Positions 14,526 through 20,706 of a DNA stretch of 32,376 nucleotides are shown in pieces; position 1 is the stretch's first letter; every line of letters begins with the position of its first letter. The position numbers and the translations under genes are program-made. The stretch lies in NCBI GenBank assembly GCA_022844545.1, contig JALHLN010000009.1:1-32376 (forward strand), read 5' to 3'. The notes beneath the pieces were generated by a model. It saw only the letters and a program-made list of their open reading frames with translations, did no database searches and was not told the origin of the DNA. This stretch comes from Burkholderiales bacterium (lineage in GTDB: Bacteria; Pseudomonadota; Gammaproteobacteria; Burkholderiales; SG8-39).

Positions 14526-15086
14526 CGGTTACATCGCAGCCTCAGCGCGGCAGCGCCGCGAAGGCCTCCACTTCCACCAGGAAGTCCGGGTGCGACAGGC
14601 GGCGCACTTCCACCGTGGTGCTGGTGGGCAGCGCGGCGCCGAAGTAGCGCTGCCGCACTTCGACATGGCGGAAGAATTCGTCGATGTCGGTCACATAGGT
14701 GGTGGTGCGCGCGAGGTCGGCCAGCGTCGCGCCGGCCGCCTCCAGCGCCACGCGCAGGTTCTCGCCCACCTGCGCGATCTGCGCGCCCATGTCCCCCTTG
14801 CCGACGATGTTGCCGGCCGCGTCACGCGCCAGCAGCCCGGAGACGAACACCAGCCGCGCGTCCTCCAGCGTCACCACCGGCGAGTACAGCAGGTGCCCGC
14901 CGACGACGCGCCGCGACAGCCCCTCCGGATGCAGGTTCTGCCGCCGGAACGTCACCGCCGCCCCCACACCTCGGGGTTGACCAGGTGCGGCGGGCGCTCG
15001 CCGCGCAGCGCCTGCAGGATCTGGTCCGCCGCCGACAGCGCCATGCCGTGCAGCGCCTCGACGGTGAGGCCGCCGGTGTGCGGCGA
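14526..15086. repeat. Duplicated ridA/dehydrogenase segment, copy 2 (complete parent)
   Basis: This is the undeleted counterpart of 6960-7390 (offset 7566, then 7696 after the 130-bp gap). It includes all of ridA and the last part of the dehydrogenase gene. Its left edge starts with CGGTTACAT, half of the palindrome seen whole at 6949-6968, and is fused to the broken otsB. Confidence 0.93.
14542..14967 (-). CDS. RidA/YjgF/YER057c-family protein (141 aa)
   Basis: A complete RidA-family protein: an N-terminal segment HLLYSPVVTLEDARLVFVSG, GDMGAQIAQVGENLRVALEA and ARTTTYVTDIDEFF, and near the C-terminus STTVEVRRLSHPDFLVEVEA with the conserved Arg. RidA hydrolyses reactive enamines/imines to ketoacids; other family members are deaminases in catabolic operons. 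Its ATG at 14967 overlaps the 3' end of the dehydrogenase gene by 16 bp, so the two are one operon. A ketoacid-directed role fits its partner. It is the distal gene of the leftward arm of the cassette; downstream the transcript would run into the otsB fragment. A truncated copy exists at 6976. Confidence 0.92.
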   Translation of the reverse strand: MGAAVTFRRQNLHPEGLSRRVVGGHLLYSPVVTLEDARLVFVSGLLARDAAGNIVGKGDMGAQIAQVGENLRVALEAAGATLADLARTTTYVTDIDEFFRHVEVRQRYFGAALPTSTTVEVRRLSHPDFLVEVEAFAALPR

Positions 15087-15941
15087 CAGGATCACGTTCT
15101 CCAGGCCCGCCAGCGGGCTCTCGGCGGAGAACGGCTCCTCCTCGTAGACATCGAGCGAGGCCCCGGCGATGCGCTTCGCGCGCAGCGCCTCGGCCAGCGC
15201 CTTCGCCTGCACGATCGGGCCGCGCGCGGTGTTGATGAGGATGGCGTGCGGCTGCATCGCGGCCAGTTCCGCCGCCCCGACCATGCCCCGGGTCTCCTCG
15301 TTCAACTCGGCGTGGATGGACACGTAGTCCGATTCGCGCCAGATGCGCCCCAGGTCGGTGACCCGCTCGGCGCCGGCGCGCGCGAACTTCTCCGCCGGCA
15401 CATGGGGATCGCAGGCGAGCACGCGCATGCGGAAGGCCTGCGTGCAGCAGCGCACCACTTCCTCGCCGATGTTGCCCAGGCCGACCACGCCCAGGGTCTT
15501 GGCGCGCAGTTCGGTGCGCCGGTAGTCCTTCTGCGCCGGCCAGCCCTGGCCGGCGTGCGTCAGGCGGTTGAGCGGCAGCAGGTTCTTGGCGAAGGCGAGC
15601 ATCACCGCGATGGTGTGCTCGGCGACCGGCACGACGCCGAAGGCGGGGTTGTTCACCACCGCCACGCCGGCGGCGGTGGCGGCGGCGAGGTCGATGGCGT
15701 CGGTGCCGCGGCCGGAGCTGCTGATGATCTTCAGCCTGGCGGCGCCCGCAATGGCCTCGGCGCGCAGCTTGTTGGGATAACGCACGAACACCCCGTGCGC
15801 CTCCCGCAGCGCATCGCGCACGCTTTCGGGGGTCGGCTTCTCGAGCACCTCCACCGTCGCCCCGGCGCGCAGGCGCGCGTCACCTTCGGGGTGGTACATG
15901 TTGCCGAGCAGGACCACCCGGAACTGCGAAACTGCCGCCAT
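14952..15941 (-). CDS. D-2-hydroxyacid dehydrogenase (NAD-dependent, 329 aa)
   Basis: A member of the 3-phosphoglycerate/D-lactate dehydrogenase family. The NAD-binding motif is TLGVVGLGNIGEEVVRC; the catalytic Arg lies in LINTARGPIVQAKALAEALR, the Glu in ASLDVYEEEPF and the His in VILSPHTGG. A catalytic-domain segment IISSSGRGTDAIDLAAATAA with VVNNPAFGVVPVAEHT is also typical. It converts a 2-ketoacid and its D-2-hydroxy form. Start ATG is at 15941; a promoter candidate lies at 15973-16001. It is divergent from two RraA-like aldolase genes, whose likely product is a 2-ketoacid such as pyruvate or oxaloacetate, so the cassette may form one catabolic route (inference). Confidence 0.92.
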   Translation of the reverse strand: MAAVSQFRVVLLGNMYHPEGDARLRAGATVEVLEKPTPESVRDALREAHGVFVRYPNKLRAEAIAGAARLKIISSSGRGTDAIDLAAATAAGVAVVNNPAFGVVPVAEHTIAVMLAFAKNLLPLNRLTHAGQGWPAQKDYRRTELRAKTLGVVGLGNIGEEVVRCCTQAFRMRVLACDPHVPAEKFARAGAERVTDLGRIWRESDYVSIHAELNEETRGMVGAAELAAMQPHAILINTARGPIVQAKALAEALRAKRIAGASLDVYEEEPFSAESPLAGLENVILSPHTGGLTVEALHGMALSAADQILQALRGERPPHLVNPEVWGRR

Positions 15942-15972
15942 GCGAACGCTCCATTGGGATTAGGCTTGCCGG

Positions 15973-16001
15973 ACTATCCCCTGCCCCAGCGGGGATGACA
16001 A
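15973..16001 (-). promoter_or_regulatory. Predicted promoter of the dehydrogenase-ridA unit with inverted repeat in spacer
   Basis: On the minus strand TTGTCA (15996-16001) and GATAGT (15973-15978) are separated by 17 bp. The spacer contains CCCC-AGC-GGGG (15984-15994), a symmetrical element that could bind a regulator controlling both divergent units. No rightward promoter of comparable quality is visible. Confidence 0.45.
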
Positions 16002-16033
16002 GACTTGTTCCGAAACCAAGGGAGAACCCAGAC

Positions 16034-16723
16034 GTGAGCACGCAGCCGGACCCGAAGCACATGATCGCCGAATACCGCATGCTCTCCACCGCCAATGTGT
16101 CCGACGGCCTCGACCGCCTCGGCATCAAGGGCTGCCCGCACGGCATCGGCCCGTTGTGGGATGCCTGCGCCAAGATCGTCGGCCCCGCCGCGACGCTGAA
16201 GCTGGTGCCCGTCGGCCAGGCCACCGAGTCCCCGGTGCTGGGCACGCTGGAAGCGATCAAGCTCGGCAAGCCGGGCGACGTGCTGGTCATCGACCAGGCC
16301 GGGCGCATGGACGTCAACAGCTACGGCGGCGTCGCCGGCTTCACCACCCGGCACCTGGGCCTCGCGGGCTGCGTCATCGACGGCGTGACGCGCGACATCG
16401 ACGAGTACAAGCAGTTGAACCTGCCGGTGTTCGGCAAGGGCTTCATCCAGCAGTCCATCCGCAACCGCTGCGCCTGCGCCGGCTACGGCATCGAGGTGCA
16501 GCTGGGCGGGGTGCCGGTCAAGCCCGGCGACCTCATCATGGCCGACGAAAACGGCGTCTGCGTGGTGCCCAGGGACAAGATGGCCGAGGTGCTGGAGTTC
16601 GCCAAGCTCTTCAAGTCCATCGAGGACAGCGTCATCGAGGCGGTGCGCGGGGGCATGGACCCGGTGACGGCGCACGATCGCGTGCGCTACGACATGATGA
16701 CCGCGGCGGGGTACAAGCCCTGA
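16034..16723 (+). CDS. RraA-family protein, class II aldolase/decarboxylase-like, first copy (229 aa)
   Basis: The RraA/HMG-aldolase fold is shown by STANVSDGLDRLGIKG, ATESPVLGTLEAIKLGKPGD, NSYGGVAGFTTRHLGLAG, CVIDGVTRDIDEYKQLNLPV, and VPVKPGDLIMADENGVCVVP. The Arg-Asp pair in TRD is the metal and substrate-binding pair of true 4-hydroxy-4-methyl-2-oxoglutarate aldolases, so enzymatic rather than RNase-inhibitor function is favoured. GTG at 16034 is chosen because AGGGAG lies 10 bases upstream; an ATG at 15995 would add 13 residues lacking family similarity. It is the first gene of the rightward arm, 16 bp before a second RraA gene. Likely product: a 2-ketoacid. Confidence 0.88.
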   Translation: MSTQPDPKHMIAEYRMLSTANVSDGLDRLGIKGCPHGIGPLWDACAKIVGPAATLKLVPVGQATESPVLGTLEAIKLGKPGDVLVIDQAGRMDVNSYGGVAGFTTRHLGLAGCVIDGVTRDIDEYKQLNLPVFGKGFIQQSIRNRCACAGYGIEVQLGGVPVKPGDLIMADENGVCVVPRDKMAEVLEFAKLFKSIEDSVIEAVRGGMDPVTAHDRVRYDMMTAAGYKP

Positions 16724-16739
16724 ACCGAGGGGACAGGCC

Positions 16740-17420
16740 ATGAACTACGCGCTGGCGATGCAGGGCCTGTCCATCTGCGACCTGTCGGACGCCTGCGACG
16801 CGCTGGGTATCGTCCCCGCCACCAGCGGCGCGATCAAGGCCGTGTACCCGGGCTGCGCGCCGGTGTGCGGGCCGGTCGCCACCTGCGCCATGTCGCCCGC
16901 CGGCGGCATCGAGATCGTCATCGGCACCATCGAGCTGATGGAAAGCGCCGCGCCCGGATCGATCCTGCTCATCGACGCCCACGACCACCCCGAACAGAAC
17001 ACCATCGGCTCGCTGGTCAGCGTGGTGGCGGTGCAGCGGCGCCTGGGCGGCGCCATCATCGACGGCAGCGTGCGCGACGTGCAGGGCTGCCGCGAACTCG
17101 CCTTCCCGGTCTATGCGCGCGGCACCGTGGTGCATTCGGTGCGTGGCCGCATGGCCATCGACAGCATCAACGCGCCAGTCGCGCTCGGCGGCAAGGCGGT
17201 CGCCCCGGGCGACATCGGGGCCGCGGACGAGAACGGCGCCATCGTGTTTCCCGCGGCGCGGGCGAAGGAGATCTTCGAACTGGCCTGGCGCGCGATGGCG
17301 CTGGAAAAGAAACTGTTCCAGCAGATCCGGCACGGCGGCGACGCCATCGCGCTGCACAAGGCAATGAAGTACGACCTTTCCATGAAGGACCAGCTGGACG
17401 ACAAGGAGTTGCTCAAATGA
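16740..17420 (+). CDS. RraA-family protein, second copy (226 aa)
   Basis: A second, divergent RraA-fold protein: SICDLSDACDALGIVPATSG, GTIELMESAAPGSILLIDAH, LGGAIIDGSVRDVQGCRELA and VAPGDIGAADENGAIVFPAA. It retains the Arg-Asp pair (SVRD). Similarity to the preceding gene is limited to the family motifs, so it is not a recent duplicate. The first gene has a longer N-terminal lead. Two adjacent members may form a mixed oligomer or act on different substrates. Its stop overlaps the Bug ATG by four bases (ATGA at 17417-17420). Probably cytoplasmic aldolase or decarboxylase on a 4-hydroxy-2-oxo acid or similar (inference). Confidence 0.88.
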   Translation: MNYALAMQGLSICDLSDACDALGIVPATSGAIKAVYPGCAPVCGPVATCAMSPAGGIEIVIGTIELMESAAPGSILLIDAHDHPEQNTIGSLVSVVAVQRRLGGAIIDGSVRDVQGCRELAFPVYARGTVVHSVRGRMAIDSINAPVALGGKAVAPGDIGAADENGAIVFPAARAKEIFELAWRAMALEKKLFQQIRHGGDAIALHKAMKYDLSMKDQLDDKELLK

Positions 17421-18382
17421 ACTTCGCTCGCACCCTCGCAGCCTTTCTCGGCGGCCTGCTCGCGCTCTCGGCGCAGGCCCAGACCTACCCCGCCAAGCCG
17501 GTGCGCATCGTGGTCCCGGTCGCCACCGGCGGCATCGCGGACTACTACTCGCGCGTCATCGCGAGGCACGTCTCGGAGGCCTGGGGCCAACCGGTGGTGG
17601 TGGAGAACCGTCCCGGCGGCGGCGGCAACATCGGCGCCGACCTCATCGCCAAATCCGCCCCCGACGGCTACAACCTGGTGATGGGCTTCCTGGGCTCGCA
17701 CGCGGTGAACCAGTTCCTGTTCGCCAAGATGCCCTACGACACGCAGAAGGATTTCGCGCCGGTCGCCATGGTGATCGAGGCCGAGGGCCTGCTCGCGGTG
17801 CACCCCACGGTGCAGGTGCAGACCGTGGCCGACCTGCTCGCCATGGCGCGCGCGCATCCGGGAAAGCTCTCCTACGCCTCGGGCGGCGTCGGCACCGCGA
17901 GCCATCTTGCGGGAGAGCTGTTCAAGTCGATGACCAAGACCGACATGGTGCACATCCCCTACAAGGGCAACGCGCCGGCCATCGCCGACCTGCTCGGCGG
18001 CCAGACCCACCTCACCTTCGCCACCCTGCCCACCATCATCCCGCACGTTCGCGCCGGCAAGGTGCGCGGCATCGCGGTCATCGGCAGCACGCGCTCGGCC
18101 GCCGCGCCCAACCTGCCGACCGTCGCCGAGGCCGGCGTGCCGGGCTTCTCGGTCAACAACTGGATCGGGCTGTTCGCGCGCGCGGGCACCCCGCCCGAGA
18201 TCGTGCGGCGCTGGAACGCCGAGGTGAACCGCATCATGCAGCTGCCGGAAGTGAAGCGCCGCATGGACGTCGAGGGCGAGCGCTACACGCCCAACACCCC
18301 GGAACAGTTCGCGCAGTTCCTGCGCGCCGAGATGGCGAAATGGGAGAAGGTGGTGAAGGACGCGGGGTTGAAGGCGGAGTAG
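17417..18382 (+). CDS. Bug/TctC-family solute-binding protein (321 aa)
   Basis: A signal peptide of about 21 residues (MNFARTLAAFLGGLLALSAQA) is followed by QTYPAKPVRIVVPVATGG, ENRPGGGGNIGADLIAKSAP with DGYNLVM, YKGNAPAIADLLGGQTHLTF and VAEAGVPGFSVNNWIGLFA. These are Bug hallmarks. Periplasmic binding of an organic acid is expected. Translationally coupled to the second RraA gene, which suggests that the cassette takes up and cleaves one carboxylic acid. It is not a close duplicate of the Bug protein at 10037. Nine bases beyond its stop lies the palindrome 18392-18411. Confidence 0.93.
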   Translation: MNFARTLAAFLGGLLALSAQAQTYPAKPVRIVVPVATGGIADYYSRVIARHVSEAWGQPVVVENRPGGGGNIGADLIAKSAPDGYNLVMGFLGSHAVNQFLFAKMPYDTQKDFAPVAMVIEAEGLLAVHPTVQVQTVADLLAMARAHPGKLSYASGGVGTASHLAGELFKSMTKTDMVHIPYKGNAPAIADLLGGQTHLTFATLPTIIPHVRAGKVRGIAVIGSTRSAAAPNLPTVAEAGVPGFSVNNWIGLFARAGTPPEIVRRWNAEVNRIMQLPEVKRRMDVEGERYTPNTPEQFAQFLRAEMAKWEKVVKDAGLKAE

Positions 18383-18391
18383 CCGTGGCAA

Positions 18392-18411
18392 ATGTTACCG
18401 ATCGGTAACAT
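18392..18411. terminator. 20-bp perfect palindrome after Bug; candidate terminator or operator
   Basis: ATGTTACCGATCGGTAACAT begins 9 bp after the Bug stop. With one more A/T pair it forms a 10-bp stem around GATC and is followed by a T-run, so it resembles an intrinsic terminator. It differs from the palindrome at 6949 at two symmetrical positions, each compensating the other. The same core TTACCGATCGGTAA would also suit a TetR-type operator; no TetR gene is in the window. Confidence 0.55.
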
Positions 18412-18677
18412 TTTTCGCCTCGAAACGCCGCGCGCGACAGGCAGGCAGTCAGGTCGTCGCCGCCAGCCCGCGCTTGCGGCGCGGCTCAGTCCGGCGCGAT
18501 TCCGCGCTCCTCGATGATCTGGGCGTAGCACGCGCTGTCGGCCAGGGTGAGCTTGCCCAACAGGCGGGAGATCGGGCTCGCCCCGGAGCGCGGCTGTGCT
18601 TGCGCGACCCAAGCCGGCGCGGGCAAGATGCGTCACAACGCCGATTGCGCACCGCTCGAATTCCCGGAGGCACGCTC
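18412..18677. other. Gene-poor spacer before sbtA with an unassigned C-terminal tail
   Basis: No intact gene. The minus strand has a short open stretch ending at 18482 that reads SPISRLLGKLTLADSACYAQ then IIEERGIAPD; it looks like the C-terminus of a lost gene, but I do not recognise the family. The last bases hold GGAGG for sbtA. Confidence 0.35.
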
Positions 18678-19628
18678 GTGACCGGTCTGGATCCTGTCGT
18701 CGGTTTCTTTGCCCTGGGCCTGGCGGCGGGCTTCCTGCGCTCGGACCTCAAGCTCTCCGGCGGCCTGATGGACACGCTCAGCCTGTACCTGCTGGTCGCG
18801 ATCGGGCTCAAGGGCGGGATGGAGCTCGCCCTGGTCGCCGAGCCGGGCGCGCTGCTGCTGCCGATCGCCATCGCCGTGCTGATGAGCGCGGGCACGCCCC
18901 TGCTCGCCTACCCCGCGCTGCGCTTCCTCGGCGGCCTGCGGCGGCCCGACGCCGCCTCGATCGCGGCGCACTACGGCTCGGTATCGGTGGTCACCTTCGC
19001 CGTCGGTACCACGTACCTCTCCGGGCGCGGCATCGGCTACGAGAACTACCTGTCGGTGCTGCTGGTGTTCCTGGAGTTCCCCGCCCTGATCATCGGGGTG
19101 CTGCTCGCCAAGGGCATCGGCCAGGGCACGGACTGGCGGCGCCTCGCGCACGAGGTGTTCACCGGCAAGGCGATCGTATTGCTGGTCGGCAGCCTGGCGA
19201 TCGGCTGGCTGTGGGGCAAGGACGGGGCGAGCGCGCTGACCTTGTTCTACGGCGACCTGTTCAAGGGGTTCCTGACCCTGTTCATGCTCGGCATGGGCGT
19301 CATCACCGCGGCGCGCTTCGCCGACTTGCGCAGCGCCGGGGCGTTCCTGATCGGCTTCGGCATCGTGGTGCCGGTGATCTCGGCCGTCGGCGGGGTGCTG
19401 ATCGGCTGGTGGCTCGGACTGTCGATCGGCGGCGCCACGCTGCTGGCGACCCTGTACGCCAGCGCCTCCTACATCGCGGCCCCGGCGGCGATGCGCATCG
19501 CGATTCCCGACGCCAACCCGGCCCTGTCCATGGGCGCCTCGCTCGGGGTCACGTTTCCCTTCAATCTGCTGCTCGGCATCCCGCTGTACCATGCCATGGT
19601 CGAGTACCTTTACCGCGCCGCGGGGTGA
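18678..19628 (+). CDS. sbtA: SbtA-family sodium-dependent bicarbonate transporter (316 aa)
   Basis: A hydrophobic protein of about ten membrane segments. It opens GLDPVVGFFALGLAAGFLRS then LKLSGGLMDTLSLYLLVAIG with LKGGMEL, the SbtA (DUF897) signature, and includes AAHYGSVSVVTFAVGTTYLS and ASYIAAPAAMRIAIPDANPA. The start is GTG at 18678 with GGAGG seven bases upstream. Cyanobacterial SbtA imports bicarbonate with sodium; in heterotrophic proteobacteria the substrate is less certain but bicarbonate or another small anion is likely. The next gene, 3 bp downstream, encodes its PII-like regulator SbtB, which makes the assignment firm. Confidence 0.9.
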   Translation: MTGLDPVVGFFALGLAAGFLRSDLKLSGGLMDTLSLYLLVAIGLKGGMELALVAEPGALLLPIAIAVLMSAGTPLLAYPALRFLGGLRRPDAASIAAHYGSVSVVTFAVGTTYLSGRGIGYENYLSVLLVFLEFPALIIGVLLAKGIGQGTDWRRLAHEVFTGKAIVLLVGSLAIGWLWGKDGASALTLFYGDLFKGFLTLFMLGMGVITAARFADLRSAGAFLIGFGIVVPVISAVGGVLIGWWLGLSIGGATLLATLYASASYIAAPAAMRIAIPDANPALSMGASLGVTFPFNLLLGIPLYHAMVEYLYRAAG

Positions 19629-19631
19629 ATA

Positions 19632-19928
19632 ATGGAGCGCATCAAGCTGGTGGTGGTGGTCTGCGAGGACGCGCTGGAGCCGGTGATCCAGCCCGAGCTG
19701 CTGGCCGCCGGCGCCAGGGGTTACACCGTGTGCCAGGCGAGCGGTCGCGGCAACCGCGGCGAGCGCGACGCGCGCTGGTCGCTTTCGGCCAACATCCGCA
19801 TCGAGGTCCTGTGCAACGCCGAGGTGGCCGGGCGCATCGTCGGCACCGTCTACGACAAGTTCAGCGCCAATTACGGCCTGGTGGTGTACGCCGTGGACGT
19901 GGAAGTGATGCGCGCGGGCAGATTCTGA
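19632..19928 (+). CDS. sbtB: PII-like regulatory protein SbtB (98 aa)
   Basis: A PII-superfamily fold with MERIKLVVVVCEDALEPVIQ, a T-loop region GARGYTVCQASGRGNRGERD and C-terminal EVAGRIVGTVYDKFSANYGL. Cyanobacterial SbtB binds adenine nucleotides (cAMP, AMP) and its T-loop closes SbtA. This protein is shorter and lacks the C-terminal CGPxGC disulfide loop found in some SbtBs. The gene starts 3 bp after sbtA, so the two are one operon. Confidence 0.88.
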   Translation: MERIKLVVVVCEDALEPVIQPELLAAGARGYTVCQASGRGNRGERDARWSLSANIRIEVLCNAEVAGRIVGTVYDKFSANYGLVVYAVDVEVMRAGRF

Positions 19929-19953
19929 ATACGCGCGGGCGAGGTAGCCCACC

Positions 19954-20064
19954 GATTTGCCCGGGCTTGAGGGAGGGATACTGATCGAGGATGCGTTGCG
20001 CAGTCTCACCGTCCGCCAGATTGTCGAGAACGACGGACACAGGGATTCGTGTGCCCCTAAATTG
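19954..20064 (-). pseudogene. DUF433 antitoxin-like fragment
   Basis: The minus strand reads FRGTRIPVSVVLDNLADGET then AQRILDQYPSLKPGQI, the core of DUF433 (VapB-type antitoxin) proteins. The usual N-terminal beta strand and the C-terminal helix (AALAYAAEL-type) are missing; sequence past GQI continues only in another frame. It overlaps the last codons of the toxin pseudogene by 8 bp. A relic of a second toxin-antitoxin pair. Confidence 0.6.
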
Positions 20065-20356
20065 CGGGTCCAGTGCCACGACTCGAATGCCACACTGACA
20101 AGACTTCGAGGCGATTTCGCCGAACACGGTAGTAGACCCAATACCGGATGCGATCAAGATGGAACCGGCGCACGTCGGGTGAGCTCGCTTCGTTGACGCG
20201 GACCCCGATGTCCGGCTGCACAAGCAGAAGATTGAGAGCGGCTTGCAGATCTTGCCGTACAGCGCCTGGAGTTGCCGGCCTGTTGAGCGCCCATCACTGC
20301 ACAACGCGTTCGACCTCGCGAGCGGCGCGTCGCGAGACGAAAAGGTCAAGCGGCAT
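20057..20356 (-). pseudogene. ParE/RelE-type toxin gene interrupted by one in-frame TGA
   Basis: Starting at ATG 20356, the frame reads MPLDLFVSRRAAREVERVVQ, then TGA (20294-20296), then WALNRPATPGAVRQDLQAAL, IGVRVNEASSPDVRRFHLDR, IRYWVYYRVRRNRLEVLSVW and HSSRGTGPAI, ending at TAG 20057. Everything after the TGA is intact ParE/RelE family sequence of normal length (99 codons). The family often has a WW pair here (AxxWWxxNRP), and the TGA sits in the first W position, so a single G-to-A change (TGG to TGA) would explain it. It begins 2 bp after the antitoxin stop. Likely inactivated toxin; read-through is possible but unproven. Confidence 0.78.
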
Positions 20357-20358
20357 CC

Positions 20359-20580
20359 CTACCCGTGGCGACCCAAACGAGCAAAGAACTCGTCGCCCGG
20401 AATCATCTCTCCTCGATCGGCCTCGGCGATGCCGGCTTCGAGTTCGGCTAGTTCTTCGGCACAGAGGTGAACCTCGTCTTCACGCTCGCGCGTGAGGATG
20501 AAGACCTCGGTTCCCTCCTTGAACTCCGGATCGTCCACGATGATCGTGCCCTTGACTACAGTGCCGGTGGCGATTTTCAC
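20359..20580 (-). CDS. Probable antitoxin of a ParE/RelE-type system (73 aa)
   Basis: A small acidic protein, VKIATGTVVKGTIIVDDPEF then KEGTEVFILTREREDEVHLC and AEELAELEAGIAEADRGEMI, ending PGDEFFARLGRHG. The N-terminal half looks like a small beta-rich DNA-binding domain and the C-terminal half is helical, as in many antitoxins. GTG at 20580 is chosen because a -10-like TATCAT (20587-20592) sits just upstream; a TTG at 20586 is also possible. It precedes the interrupted toxin gene by 2 bp, the usual order. An intact antitoxin with a dead toxin is a common decay state. I do not place it in a named family. Confidence 0.7.
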   Translation of the reverse strand: MKIATGTVVKGTIIVDDPEFKEGTEVFILTREREDEVHLCAEELAELEAGIAEADRGEMIPGDEFFARLGRHG

Positions 20581-20586
20581 GAGCAA

Positions 20587-20616
20587 ATGATACTCCGGAC
20601 GTGCGTCGGATGCACG
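20587..20616 (-). promoter_or_regulatory. Predicted antitoxin promoter/operator
   Basis: TATCAT (20587-20592, minus strand) lies 6 bp before the GTG. CGTGC-N7-GCACG (20600-20616) forms an inverted repeat over the -35 region, as expected for an autoregulated toxin-antitoxin operator. The -35 hexamer itself is poor. Confidence 0.35.
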
Positions 20617-20659
20617 ATTGACGCCGGGAAATCGGCCCCCTAAGCAGGGCGGTTGTCTT

Positions 20660-20675
20660 GCCCCGAAATCGGGGC
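20660..20675. terminator. Hairpin downstream of the nar operon
   Basis: GCCCCGA-AA-TCGGGGC is a perfect 7-bp stem with a 2-nt centre, 31 bp beyond the ppiC stop. No clear T-run follows on the minus strand, so it is a weak terminator candidate; it could stabilise the 3' end of the nar mRNA. Confidence 0.35.
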
Positions 20676-20706
20676 TGAAGCAAGGAAGGCTACTCCCAAA
20701 TCTGAG

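Noticed and set aside
6949-18411. The two palindromes as ends of one composite transposon
   Set aside because: They are 20-bp palindromes rather than inverted repeats of an element, there is no transposase between them other than a relic, and the left one sits beside the duplicated copy rather than the parent cassette.
18392-18411. A firmly assigned TetR operator
   Set aside because: The core looks like one, but no TetR gene is in the window and the site lies after, not before, the gene; the T-run favours a terminator.
20294-20296. The toxin TGA as a selenocysteine codon
   Set aside because: No selenocysteine insertion hairpin is evident after it, and the family has Trp, not Cys, at this position.
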